Assembly (NCBI RefSeq): GCF_025133575.1
Contig: NZ_CP104011.1
Location: 4,100,965-4,164,964, forward strand
Length of the DNA stretch: 64,000 nt
Direction: 5' to 3'
DNA from: Pseudomonas sp. GCEP-101
GTDB lineage: Bacteria > Pseudomonadota > Gammaproteobacteria > Pseudomonadales > Pseudomonadaceae
Shown here: positions 9,230-21,221 of the stretch, one piece after another
How the letters are laid out: each line of letters starts with the position of its first letter
Position numbering within the stretch: position 1 is the stretch's first letter
The notes under the pieces: model-generated
Database searches by the model: none
What the model saw: only the letters and a program-made list of their open reading frames with translations
What the model was told of the DNA's origin: nothing
Made by a program: the position numbers and the translations under genes

Positions 9230-9589
9230 ATGGCAGCACTGCAACAATCGCTGGACGAACTGCTGAACCTGGATGGTGCCCTGGCGTCGGCCGTGGTGGA
9301 TGCCAAGAGCGGCATGCTGCTCGGGCAGGCGGGCGGCGGCGTGGACCTGGAACTGGCGGCCGCGGGCAACACCGAGGTGGTCCGCGCCAAGCTCAAGACC
9401 ATGAAGTCGCTGGCGCTCAACGACGTGATCGAGGACATCCTCATCACCCTGGGCCGCCAGTACCACATCATCCGCCCCATGGCGAAGCACGAAGGCGTGT
9501 TCATGTACTACGTGCTGGACAAGGTGAAGGCCAACCTGGCCCTGGCCCGGCGCAAGCTGCAGGAGGTGGAGGGGCAGATGGCGATCTGA
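9230..9589 (+). CDS. roadblock/LC7 domain protein (second)
   Basis: 119 residues with a strong ribosome site (AAGGAGTAATCGCT). The roadblock layout is visible: leading helix LQQSLDELLNLDGALAS, strand AVVDAKSGMLLGQAG, helix VVRAKLKTMKSLAL, then strands DILITLGRQYHIIRPM and GVFMYYVLDK. It differs clearly from the first roadblock protein, so the two may form a heterodimer or serve different steps. Last gene of the riboswitch-controlled module; the next gene is convergent. Confidence 0.8.
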   Translation: MAALQQSLDELLNLDGALASAVVDAKSGMLLGQAGGGVDLELAAAGNTEVVRAKLKTMKSLALNDVIEDILITLGRQYHIIRPMAKHEGVFMYYVLDKVKANLALARRKLQEVEGQMAI

Positions 9590-9669
9590 ACACGCCGACC
9601 GCGAAGGCGGGCGGGGAGGCTCGCCTTCGACGACCACTACTGGCTGGCCCATTGCGGGCCAGCTGCCTT

Positions 9670-11031
9670 TCAGGCCAGCAACAGTTCGGCCAGTCGCGCG
9701 GCATGGCCGCGCAGTTCCGGCACCGCGGTGGCTTCCCAATGGCTGGCGCGCAGCATCGGGCTCAGCAGGAAGAGGTGGGGGTTGGCCTTGCCGTGGGCGT
9801 CCAGCAGGCGGAATGCGCTGTCGGTGTCCAGCCCCAGGCCTTGCCGGTCCTGGCGGATGACGCCGCGGTCAAGCAGGCCGCACAGCAGCGGCTCGTTCAC
9901 GGTGCGCAGGTTGGTGCAGGGGCCGGTGCAGTTGATCAGGTAATCGACGCGCTGCTGTTGCGAATGCCTGGCGCCGCGTGGGCGAATGTCCAGTTCGATG
10001 CCGTTTTCTGCCGCCTTGGCGGCCAGCACTCGGCCAGCCTGCACGCGCAATTGGCCGCTGTTGCGCAAGTCGTCGATACGCTTGGCCACCGGCGGCGCGG
10101 CACGGTGCCGATGGACATCCCAGTAGGTTTGCAGATGGCGCAGGAAGCGGCCGCGCTCGGCGTCGTTCAGCGATTGCCAGAGCTGCGGGGTGACTGGGCG
10201 CAGCGCGGCGACCACGTCGCGCCAGTCGTGGCCATCTTCGGCTGCCTGGCGGATCAACCGGCGCAAGCCGCGCAGCCGCTCGTTCAGGCCCATCTCCCGA
10301 AGGAAGGCCTGCGGCAGATCGGGCAGCACGGGATGGCTGGCGTTGTCCCGGTGTGCCTGTGGCAGCAGCGCGCGGCGCGAAAGCGCCAACAGAGGGCCAC
10401 GGTGCCCCTGGTCCTGGAGGGCGAGGGCCATGTCGTACATGGTCAACCCGGTGCCCAGCAGCAGCACATTGGCATGCGGGGGGATGCGTTCCAGGGCGCC
10501 AGGTGCCCAGGGGTCGCGCAGATAACGCGGGTCATCCTCGAGCATCTTGAGCGGGCCGGGGGTGGCCGGTGCGAAGTTGCCCGTGGCGATGATCACGTTC
10601 TGGCTGTCCAGCGGCTGGCCGTCGTCGAGCAGCAGGCGCAGGTGATCACCGTGCTCGGTCAGTTCCAGCACCTGTTGGCAGAGGCTGCTGAAGCGCACCC
10701 CCGGTGCGGCTTCGGCGATAGCGTGGCCGAGGCGGTCCTGGAGGTAGTCACCGTAGAAACGGCGCGGCAGGAAGTCGCCGGGTTTCGCCTCGGGCATCTG
10801 CTTGCGGGCGAATTCGAGAAAATCCGAGGGCTGATCCGGGAACAGGCTCATGCGCTCGGCCGGCACATTGAGGATATGGCTCACGGAGCGGGTGCCGTAG
10901 GCCAGGCCGCGGGCAAGGCGCCCTGAGCGATTGATCAGGCTGAGGCGCAACGGCCCCTTGGCGCCGCGCAGCAACTGGATGGCCAGTGCCGTGCCGCAGA
11001 ATCCGCTGCCGATGATGGCGATGTGTTCCAT
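9670..11031 (-). CDS. FAD/NAD(P)-binding protein (FAD-NAD(P)-binding superfamily, flavoprotein oxidoreductase-like)
   Basis: The start is placed at ATG 11031 (453 residues), because MEHIAIIGSGFCGTALAIQL begins directly with the dinucleotide-binding GxGxxG. A second nucleotide-binding segment ANVLLLGTGLTMYDMALAL lies near residue 180. A third conserved piece is VIIATGNFAP. This matches the family of FAD-dependent proteins annotated as FAD-NAD(P)-binding (YdhS-like); substrate unknown. Probably its own transcript; it converges on the roadblock module. Confidence 0.8.
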   Translation of the reverse strand: MEHIAIIGSGFCGTALAIQLLRGAKGPLRLSLINRSGRLARGLAYGTRSVSHILNVPAERMSLFPDQPSDFLEFARKQMPEAKPGDFLPRRFYGDYLQDRLGHAIAEAAPGVRFSSLCQQVLELTEHGDHLRLLLDDGQPLDSQNVIIATGNFAPATPGPLKMLEDDPRYLRDPWAPGALERIPPHANVLLLGTGLTMYDMALALQDQGHRGPLLALSRRALLPQAHRDNASHPVLPDLPQAFLREMGLNERLRGLRRLIRQAAEDGHDWRDVVAALRPVTPQLWQSLNDAERGRFLRHLQTYWDVHRHRAAPPVAKRIDDLRNSGQLRVQAGRVLAAKAAENGIELDIRPRGARHSQQQRVDYLINCTGPCTNLRTVNEPLLCGLLDRGVIRQDRQGLGLDTDSAFRLLDAHGKANPHLFLLSPMLRASHWEATAVPELRGHAARLAELLLA

Positions 11032-11154
11032 GCAACCTGCTCCGTGTTTGAACCGACGCAGGGTCGCAGAGCAGGGGCCTGCTGACAACAGTGGCGAAAC
11101 GACGCTGTTGACTTCGCCCGGCTCGGCGTTGCGCCGCGCCGGGTGAATGACCGC

Positions 11155-11505
11155 TTACTCGAACAGGCCGTGCCAGCAGTCGCTCAGCTCGCCCAGTTCG
11201 AAGGACTTGGCCCAGGACTGCTTTTCCAGCCACAGGCGGGTGGTTTCGCGGTCGGCTTCGGTGAGGCTGCCGACGGCGTTCAGGCACAGGTAGCCGGTGA
11301 ATTCGCCCTCTTCGGTGGCGCCGCCGACGAAGACCCAGCCCTCGGACTCGACGAAGGCGATCCACTGGTCGAGCACGTCGTCCAGATCGCCGGTGTAGTT
11401 CACTTCCAGGCTGAAGCCGAATTCCTGGAATTCGCCCAGGCGCAGCTTCTTGAGGAGGCGGCGCTTGCGCGGTTTGGCCATCTGTTCGGGGGTGAGGTAT
11501 TTCAT
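11155..11505 (-). CDS. yggL: YggL family (DUF469) ribosome-associated protein
   Basis: 116 residues starting with MKYLTPEQMAKPRKRRLLKK, a very basic N-terminus, then LRLGEFQEFGFSLEVNY and WVFVGGATEEGEFTGYLCL, the YggL/DUF469 signature. E. coli YggL binds the 50S subunit. Start chosen at 11505 because the upstream extension reads through an unrelated region and overlaps the GFA-protein stop. Confidence 0.85.
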   Translation of the reverse strand: MKYLTPEQMAKPRKRRLLKKLRLGEFQEFGFSLEVNYTGDLDDVLDQWIAFVESEGWVFVGGATEEGEFTGYLCLNAVGSLTEADRETTRLWLEKQSWAKSFELGELSDCWHGLFE

Positions 11506-11548
11506 CTGTCTTTCTCTCGTCAGGGGAAGGCCGGCAGGTGGCCGGGCT

Positions 11549-11986
11549 TCAATCCGTGGTGTCCCGGGTGATACGCACATCGGCGAACCATAGCTTGCGC
11601 CAGCGCTCCTTGCGCTCATTCAGCGGCAATTGGCGTGGCGAGGCCGGTTGGGGCGCGCCCAGGGTGGCGGGATTATCCAGTATCTGGACGTTGAGTGCAG
11701 CGTAGGTTTTCCCGGCGTCCTCCCAGAGCGCGGCAGTCAGCACGCCGCAGCGGCGGCACAGAAGGAATTCGACGGTGCCGCTGCCCTGGCGATAGCGCAG
11801 CGAGTCAGCGGCCGACCGGCAGTGGATGGCTAGTTGGCCTTGCGCGTCGGAAATGTAGGCGGCGCCGTGTTTGCGGCAGAAATCGCAGTCGCAGGCTCGC
11901 GGGGTGTAGTCGGCTGGATCGTGGCTGAGTTCGGTGCGGACAGCCAGGCTGCCGCAGTGGCAGCTTCCTTGAAGCAGAGGGTTCAT
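11549..11986 (-). CDS. GFA family zinc protein (CENP-V/GFA fold)
   Basis: 145 residues with the zinc cysteines of the GFA fold: C9 and C11 (CHC), C32, C34 and C37 (CDCDFC), C77 and C80 (CRRC). The family includes glutathione-dependent formaldehyde-activating enzyme, but most members are of unknown activity. It lies 43 bases upstream of yggL on the same strand and 85 bases after metH, so it may be read with either. No formaldehyde dehydrogenase is nearby. Confidence 0.85.
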   Translation of the reverse strand: MNPLLQGSCHCGSLAVRTELSHDPADYTPRACDCDFCRKHGAAYISDAQGQLAIHCRSAADSLRYRQGSGTVEFLLCRRCGVLTAALWEDAGKTYAALNVQILDNPATLGAPQPASPRQLPLNERKERWRKLWFADVRITRDTTD

Positions 11987-12071
11987 GCGGCGGGCTCCGG
12001 TATTGACTCGCCCGGAGCTTGCTCCCTGGCACCGCGCCGGGCAAGCCCGGTCGCGGCATCAGGGGAGGGGC

Positions 12072-15764
<3,693 letters not shown>

Positions 15765-15842
15765 TGGAAGTCTCGGAAAAGGGCGTGACGAAAGGTCGCT
15801 GATGATAGCAAAGCTGCAGGAAATTTGACCGGGCGCGGTTTT

Positions 15843-15861
15843 ACATGAAGATTTCTCATGT
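15843..15861. promoter_or_regulatory. inverted repeat in the metH/cti divergent region
   Basis: ACATGA (15843-15848) and TCATGT (15856-15861) are perfect inverted repeats with a 7-base spacer, 79 bases upstream of the metH start. The inner TGAA...TCA resembles a MetR-type site only loosely. The regulator is unknown. Confidence 0.35.
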
Positions 15862-15935
15862 TCAGTCTTTGGTTGGAGCGCATTGCGGCGGCGCTCCCGT
15901 TAGAATCCGCTTCATCCTGATGTCCGGAGTCCTTC

Positions 15936-18224
15936 ATGTCCCTGCGAGCCCGCTTCACGTTGCTCATCGCATCCCTGGCGTTTTCGGCGCAGGCCCTGGC
16001 GGGAGGACTGTCCTACACCAAGGACATCCAGCCGATCTTCACCGAGAAGTGCGTGGCCTGCCACGCCTGCTACGACTCGCCCTGCCAGCTCAACCTGACC
16101 GCCGCCGAAGGCGCGCAGCGCGGGGCGAACAAGCTGCCGGTGTACGACGGCGCGCGAACCAAGGCTCAGGACACGACGCGGCTGTTCCTCGACGCCCACG
16201 GCGCGGATGCCTGGCGGCGCAAGGACTTCTGGTCGGTGCTCGATGGCCGTGGCAGCCAGGCGGCGCTGATGGCACGGATGATCGACCTGGGGCACGAGCA
16301 CCCGTTGGTGCCGAACGCGAAGCTCCCCGATGGGCTGGACCTGTCGATCAACCGCGCCAACCAGTGCCCGACGCCTGACAGCATCGATGATTTCGTGGCG
16401 AAGAACCCGCGCAGCGGCATGCCGTTTGCCGTCACCGGCCTGACCGATGCGCAGCTGAAAACCATCAAGACCTGGCTGGCCCAGGGCGCGCCGGTGGACG
16501 AGCAGGCCTGGCAGCCGGGCCAGGGCGAAGCGGCGCAGATCGACCGCTGGGAGCGCTTCCTCAACCAGCCCGGCGCCCGCCAGAGCCTGGTGTCGCGCTG
16601 GATCTACGAGCACCTGTACCTCGCCCACCTGTACTTCACCGAGCGCGGCGAGCCGGGTCACTTCTTCCAGCTGGTGCGCTCGCGCACGCCCAGCGGCCAG
16701 CCCATCGACCCCATCGCCACGCGGCGGCCCAACGACGATCCGGGCAATACCTTCTATTACCGCCTGTGGCCGATCCAGGGTGTGATCGTGCACAAGACGC
16801 ACATCACCTATCCGCTCAACGAGGCCCGTCTCAAGCGCAACCAGGAGCTGTTCTATGGCACCGCCTGGGATACCGACAAGGTGCCGGGCTACGGGCTGCA
16901 GCACCGCGCCAACCCGTTCGTGACCTTCGAGGCGATCCCGGCGCGGGCGCGCTACCAGTTCATGCTGGACAATGCCGAGTACTTCGTCCGCACCTTCATC
17001 CGCGGGCCGGTCTGCCGCGGGCAGATCGCCACCGACGTGATCCGCGACAACTTCTGGGCGCTGTTCCAGGACCCGGACCACGACCTCTACGTCACCGACC
17101 CCGACTTCCAGCGCCAGGCCTCGCCGCTGCTGGCGCTGCCGGGGCAGATCGATGACGTGGGCGCGATGCTCTCGCAGTGGCGCGCCTACCGCGACAAGCG
17201 CAACCAGTACGAGGAGCTGCGCCAGGACGTCTACGACGACGCGCCGGCGCCGACCTGGGCGGACATCTGGGCCGGCAACGACAACGCCGTGCTGAGCATC
17301 TTCCGCCAGTACGACAGCGCCTCGGTGCGCAAGGGCCTGATCGGTGGCGTACCGCAGACGATCTGGTGGATGGACTATCCGCTGCTGGAGCGCACCTACT
17401 ACGGCCTGGTGGTGAACTTCGACGTGTATGGCAACGTCGCCCATCAGGCGCAGACCCGCCTGTATTTCGACCTGATCCGCAATGGCGCGGAGCAGAACTT
17501 CCTGCGCCTGATGCCGGTGGCCGCGCGGCAGAAGCTGCTCGACGACTGGTACCAGACCAGCGGCAAGCTGAAGATGTGGGCCGATTACTACAACAACGAC
17601 AGCGACGCGCCGACCGGGCTGTTCCTGCCGGAGAAGGGCGCCAAGCTGGCCTTTGCCAAACAGTTGCTCAAGCACTACGTGGCGCTCAACGCGCGGCCCG
17701 ACCCGATCAACCTCTGCGAGAACGGCGCCTGCTACCGCAACAATGTCGCCGCGCCGCTGCAGGACGCCGAGCAGGCCTTCAGCCGGCTGGTCAGCCGCCC
17801 GGCCGCCGGGCTGCCTGTGATCGACCAGTTCCCCGAGGCGACCATCCTGCGCGTCGAGCTTCCGGACGGTCAGCGCGAGATCTACACCGTGCTGCGCAAC
17901 CGCGCGCACAGCAACGTCGCGTTCATCATGGGCGAATCCATGCGCTACCAGCCCGGCCTGGATACGCTGACCATCTACCCCGGCGTGCTGTCGAGCTACC
18001 CGAACTTCATGTTCGACTTCAAGGCCAGCGAGGCCGGCGAGTTCGTCAGTGCGCTGGAACAGGTGAAAACCGCCGCGGACTTCGAGAAGGTCGCCGATCG
18101 CTGGGGCATCCGCCGCAGCCACCCGCAGTTCTGGTTCTACTTCCACGACCTGGACGCCTACCTGCGTGAAACCGAGCCGGTGGAGGCGGGCGTGCTGGAC
18201 ATGAATCGCTACGAGAACCTGTGA
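15936..18224 (+). CDS. cti: fatty acid cis/trans isomerase
   Basis: 762 residues with a cleavable signal peptide (about residues 1-22, ending AQALA) and a c-type heme motif Cys39-x2-Cys42-His43, the hallmark of periplasmic Cti. The enzyme turns cis-unsaturated fatty acids of membrane lipids into trans forms and stiffens the membrane under solvent or heat stress. Length and the neighbouring metH match other Pseudomonas. Divergent from metH; no dedicated promoter was recognised. Confidence 0.95.
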   Translation: MSLRARFTLLIASLAFSAQALAGGLSYTKDIQPIFTEKCVACHACYDSPCQLNLTAAEGAQRGANKLPVYDGARTKAQDTTRLFLDAHGADAWRRKDFWSVLDGRGSQAALMARMIDLGHEHPLVPNAKLPDGLDLSINRANQCPTPDSIDDFVAKNPRSGMPFAVTGLTDAQLKTIKTWLAQGAPVDEQAWQPGQGEAAQIDRWERFLNQPGARQSLVSRWIYEHLYLAHLYFTERGEPGHFFQLVRSRTPSGQPIDPIATRRPNDDPGNTFYYRLWPIQGVIVHKTHITYPLNEARLKRNQELFYGTAWDTDKVPGYGLQHRANPFVTFEAIPARARYQFMLDNAEYFVRTFIRGPVCRGQIATDVIRDNFWALFQDPDHDLYVTDPDFQRQASPLLALPGQIDDVGAMLSQWRAYRDKRNQYEELRQDVYDDAPAPTWADIWAGNDNAVLSIFRQYDSASVRKGLIGGVPQTIWWMDYPLLERTYYGLVVNFDVYGNVAHQAQTRLYFDLIRNGAEQNFLRLMPVAARQKLLDDWYQTSGKLKMWADYYNNDSDAPTGLFLPEKGAKLAFAKQLLKHYVALNARPDPINLCENGACYRNNVAAPLQDAEQAFSRLVSRPAAGLPVIDQFPEATILRVELPDGQREIYTVLRNRAHSNVAFIMGESMRYQPGLDTLTIYPGVLSSYPNFMFDFKASEAGEFVSALEQVKTAADFEKVADRWGIRRSHPQFWFYFHDLDAYLRETEPVEAGVLDMNRYENL

Positions 18225-18229
18225 CCGTC

Positions 18230-18575
18230 GCGCGCTCTGCAGGAACGAGCGATGCCCGTGAACGCGGGCATGGCCCGTACCTACAGGTCAGCTCTGGGAT
18301 TTCAGTTCGCGTAGGAGCGGACCTTGTCCGTGAAATCCACCGTGCTGGCGCCGAGGGTTCAGGTGTAGGCCGAGGCATACCCAAGCGCCGGCGTTGCGCT
18401 GTAAGAGCGGGCCATGCCCGCGATCGCGCGCATGGCGTGCTCCTACAGGTCAGCTCCAGTGTTCCGCGGACTTTGTCCGCGATCGGCCTCCACTCGCCGA
18501 TGCGCGCCGTGTAGGTGCATCGGGCGCCGGCCTTGCCGACGGATAGCGGGCATGGCCCGCTCCTACAAAAGCGCA
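18230..18575. repeat. cluster of REP palindromes after cti
   Basis: The 445-base gap between cti and nfuA contains a degraded REP right after the cti stop, one GGAC-CTT-GTCC type copy near 18311-18340, one GGGC-CAT-GCCC copy at about 18400-18450 facing a shortened reverse copy, and a reverse copy near 18545-18570. No gene is seen. Confidence 0.8.
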
Positions 18576-18669
18576 CCGCCCAGCTGCGAATTATTCCTAC
18601 TAAATCAGTAGGGCTTTATCCTTCACCCCCGGATGGCGTAAACTGGCGCCACGTTTGCGAGGAGTTGCC

Positions 18670-19254
18670 ATGAGCGCTATCACCATTACCGAAGCCGCAC
18701 AGGATTACCTGGCCGAGCTGCTGTCCAAGCAGGACACCCCCGGCATCGGCATTCGCATCTTCATCACCCAGCCGGGCACCCAGTACGCCGAAACCTGCAT
18801 CGCCTACTGCAAGCCGGGCGAGCAGAAGCCGGAAGACACCCCGGTCGGCCTGAAGGATTTCACTGCCTACATCGACGCGATCAGCGAGCCGTTCCTGGAA
18901 GACGCCATCGTCGATTACGCCACCGACCGCATGGGCGGCCAGCTGACCATCAAGGCGCCCAACGCCAAGGTGCCGATGGTCAACGAAGACAGCCCGATCA
19001 CCGAGCGCATCAACTACTACCTGCAGACCGAGATCAACCCCGGTCTGGCCAGCCATGGCGGCCAGGTGAGCCTGGTGGACGTGGTCGAGGACAACATCGC
19101 CGTGTTGCGTTTCGGTGGTGGTTGCCAGGGCTGCGGCGCAGTCGAGATGACCCTCAAGGATGGTGTCGAGAAGACCCTGATCGAGCGCATCCCGGAGCTG
19201 AAAGGCGTTCGTGACGTGACCGACCACAGCAACCGCGAGAACGCCTACTACTGA
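18670..19254 (+). CDS. nfuA: Fe-S cluster carrier NfuA
   Basis: 194 residues from ATG 18670 with GAGGAG as ribosome site. It has the two-domain NfuA layout: an N-terminal degenerate A-type scaffold domain ([20 protein letters not shown] onwards) lacking the full Cys set, and a C-terminal Nfu domain with Cys152-x2-Cys155 ([12 protein letters not shown]). It delivers [4Fe-4S] clusters to apoproteins and matters under oxidative stress. A strong terminator follows. Confidence 0.95.
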   Translation: MSAITITEAAQDYLAELLSKQDTPGIGIRIFITQPGTQYAETCIAYCKPGEQKPEDTPVGLKDFTAYIDAISEPFLEDAIVDYATDRMGGQLTIKAPNAKVPMVNEDSPITERINYYLQTEINPGLASHGGQVSLVDVVEDNIAVLRFGGGCQGCGAVEMTLKDGVEKTLIERIPELKGVRDVTDHSNRENAYY

Positions 19255-19272
19255 GTGGGCGCACGCGCTGCG

Positions 19273-19300
19273 AAAAGGCGACCTTCGGGTCGCCTTTTTT
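19273..19300 (+). terminator. rho-independent terminator of nfuA
   Basis: AAAAGGCGACC-TTCG-GGTCGCCTTTTTT: a 7-bp GC stem with a TTCG tetraloop and six T's, 16 bases after the nfuA stop. Confidence 0.93.
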
Positions 19301-19324
19301 GTGGGCGCTCGCTGCCCGCACCCC

Positions 19325-19835
19325 TGTAGGAGCGGGCCATGCCCGCGATCCGCCGGCAGTGCCGGCGCTTGGCCTGTGCGGCGAGCGTCCTTCTCCATCC
19401 GGAATAAATTCGCGAGCAAGCTCGCTCCTACGAAGAGCCTCGAAACCAACCTGTAGGAGCGGGCCATGCCCGCGATCCGCCGGCAGTGCCGGCGCATGGC
19501 CTGCGCGACGCGCAAGCGTCCTTCCCCGTCCGGAGCGAATTCGCGAGCAAGCTCGCTCCTACGTAGAGCCTCGAAACCAACCTGTAGGAGCGGGCCATGC
19601 CCGCGATCCGCCGGCAGTGCCGGCGCTTGGCCTACGCGGCAAACGTTTTTCTCCATCCGGACTAAATTCGCGAGCAAGCTCGCTCCTACGAAGAGCCCCG
19701 AAACCAACCTGTAGGAGCGAGCTTGCTCGCGAACCACCATCGGTGCCGACGCCCAGAAGGGACATTGGCGCGGCCGTGATGCCTGGGAAGCTCCCGCTGA
19801 GAATTTCGCGGACAAGGTCCGCTCCTACGGGAGCC
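19325..19835. repeat. array of REP doublets with a 127-131 bp period
   Basis: Nearly identical units start at 19325, 19452 and 19583, and a fourth, partly different, starts at 19710. Each unit opens with a GGGC-CAT-GCCC REP, continues with a CCGGCAGTGCCGG hairpin and a variable middle, closes with a reversed GAGC-type REP, and is joined to the next by GAGCCTCGAAACCAACC. The fourth uses the GAGC type first, and a reversed GGAC-type copy ends the array near 19835. It fills the gap between nfuA and the DUF1272 gene; no gene is present. Confidence 0.9.
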
Positions 19836-19861
19836 TCTGCGTCAGCGCGAGAGCGCCACGC

Positions 19862-20104
19862 TCAGCCCTGGCACCCGGCTGGGTTGTGCACCCGCTGGGT
19901 CGAGGCCGGGTTGGCCGCGAGCTTCTGCAACGGGCGGCGGGGGCGGGGCACCAGTTCGCCGCCGCAGTTCGGGCACCGGCCGTGCAGCACCTGCTCGGCA
20001 CAGTCGCGGCAGAAGGTGCACTCGAAGCTGCAGATGAGGGCGTCGGCGCTGTCGCCGGGCAGGTCGCGGTCGCAGCATTCGCAGCCGGGGCGGAGTTCGA
20101 GCAT
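19862..20104 (-). CDS. DUF1272 cysteine-rich zinc-binding protein
   Basis: 80 residues starting MLELRPGCECCDRDLPGDSA, the DUF1272 signature. Cysteines at 8, 10, 11, 25, 29, 32, 35, 44 and 47 (FECTFCRDC and GRCPNCGG) would hold two zinc ions in a treble-clef or RING-like arrangement. Function unknown. It lies 31 bases downstream of the GlxA-type regulator gene on the same strand, so it is probably in that operon. Confidence 0.85.
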   Translation of the reverse strand: MLELRPGCECCDRDLPGDSADALICSFECTFCRDCAEQVLHGRCPNCGGELVPRPRRPLQKLAANPASTQRVHNPAGCQG

Positions 20105-20135
20105 GGCAATGTCCTTTGGTGTGTTGGGATGAATG

Positions 20136-21137
20136 TCAGTGCTGGCCGAAGCGCTCGGCGTATTCCTGCGGGCTGATCGCCAGGTGCTTGTGAAAGGTCC
20201 GACGCAGGTTTTCCGGATGACCGAAGCCGCACAGCCGCGACACCGTGCTGATCGACGCCTGGGCGTCCTGCAGCAGCGCGCGCGCCGCCTCCAGGCGCAC
20301 CCGTTCGACATAGCGGCCGGGCCCCATGCCCAGTTCGGCGATGAAGACCCGCGAGAGGGTGCGCGGGCTCATGCAGGCCTGTTCGGCCAGGGCTTCCAGC
20401 GACAGGTCGTTGCCCAGGTGCGCCGGAATCCACTCCAGCAGCGCCGCCAGGCGCGGCGTGCGGGTCGGCTCCGGGGTGAGCCAGTGGCTGAACTGCGCCT
20501 GCCCGCCCGGGCGCTTGAGGAACATCACCAGGCGCCGCGCGACGGCCAGCGCCAGCGCGCGGCCCAGGTCGGCCTCCACCAGCGCCAGGGCGAGGTCGAT
20601 GCCGGCGGTAACCCCCGCCGAGGTGAACACGTGGTCGTCGCCGTCGCGGCGCTGCGGGTCATAGGTGTGCAGCCGATCACCCTGCACGAGCACTTCCGGG
20701 AAGCCGGCGCAGAGCGCATCGACGTCCGCCCAGTGCGTGGTGGCCGGGCGCCCGTCGAGCACTCCGGCGGCCGCCAGGATCAGTGCCCCGGAGCACACCG
20801 AGCCGAGCCGGCGCACCTGGGGTTCGGCAGCGGCCAGCCAGTGCAGCAGCTCGGTATTCTCGCACTGCGCCGGCACGCCGATGCCGCCGGGCACCAGCAG
20901 GGTATCGAGGCTGGACGGATCGACGTCGCGCCAGGCCTGGTCGGCGCAGATGCGGATGCCGGCCGAGGTCGCCACCGGCCCGGCCTGTTCGCCGAGCACC
21001 AGCAACTCGTAGCACGGCGCCAGGCCCTGGCGCTGGCGTTCGACGTTGGCAGAGGCGAACACCTGCAACGGCCCGGTGATATCCAGGCTCATGACCTCGG
21101 CGTAGAGCAGGCAGGCGACGCGGCGGGGAGATTCCAT
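20136..21137 (-). CDS. GlxA-type transcriptional regulator (DJ-1/PfpI domain plus AraC HTH)
   Basis: 333 residues from ATG 21137. The N-terminal half is a DJ-1/PfpI-like domain (VACLLYAEVMSLDITGPLQV, then VCSGALILAAAGVLDG with the nucleophile-elbow Cys near 110). The C-terminal third is an AraC DNA-binding domain with two helix-turn-helix parts (LSLEALAEQACMSPRTLSRV and ISTVSRLCGFGHPENLRRTF). Such regulators respond to amines, amino acids or aldehydes; the ligand here is unknown. An upstream in-frame start at 21203 exists, but conservation of the start of the DJ-1 fold favours 21137. Confidence 0.85.
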   Translation of the reverse strand: MESPRRVACLLYAEVMSLDITGPLQVFASANVERQRQGLAPCYELLVLGEQAGPVATSAGIRICADQAWRDVDPSSLDTLLVPGGIGVPAQCENTELLHWLAAAEPQVRRLGSVCSGALILAAAGVLDGRPATTHWADVDALCAGFPEVLVQGDRLHTYDPQRRDGDDHVFTSAGVTAGIDLALALVEADLGRALALAVARRLVMFLKRPGGQAQFSHWLTPEPTRTPRLAALLEWIPAHLGNDLSLEALAEQACMSPRTLSRVFIAELGMGPGRYVERVRLEAARALLQDAQASISTVSRLCGFGHPENLRRTFHKHLAISPQEYAERFGQH

Positions 21138-21221
21138 GGCAAGACTCGTTGATTGGACGTCACGAGTGTGGCGGCGAGCGTCGTCGGCGGCAACGTCAGT
21201 CACCCCACGGATCCTGCCAGA

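Noticed and set aside
15765..15935. SAH or cobalamin riboswitch upstream of metH
   Set aside because: Neither the SAH riboswitch core nor the B12 box was found in the 171-base gap.
19325..19835. CRISPR-like pattern of regularly spaced repeats
   Set aside because: The units are REP doublets with conserved, not unique, interiors and a 127-131 bp period; no cas genes are near.
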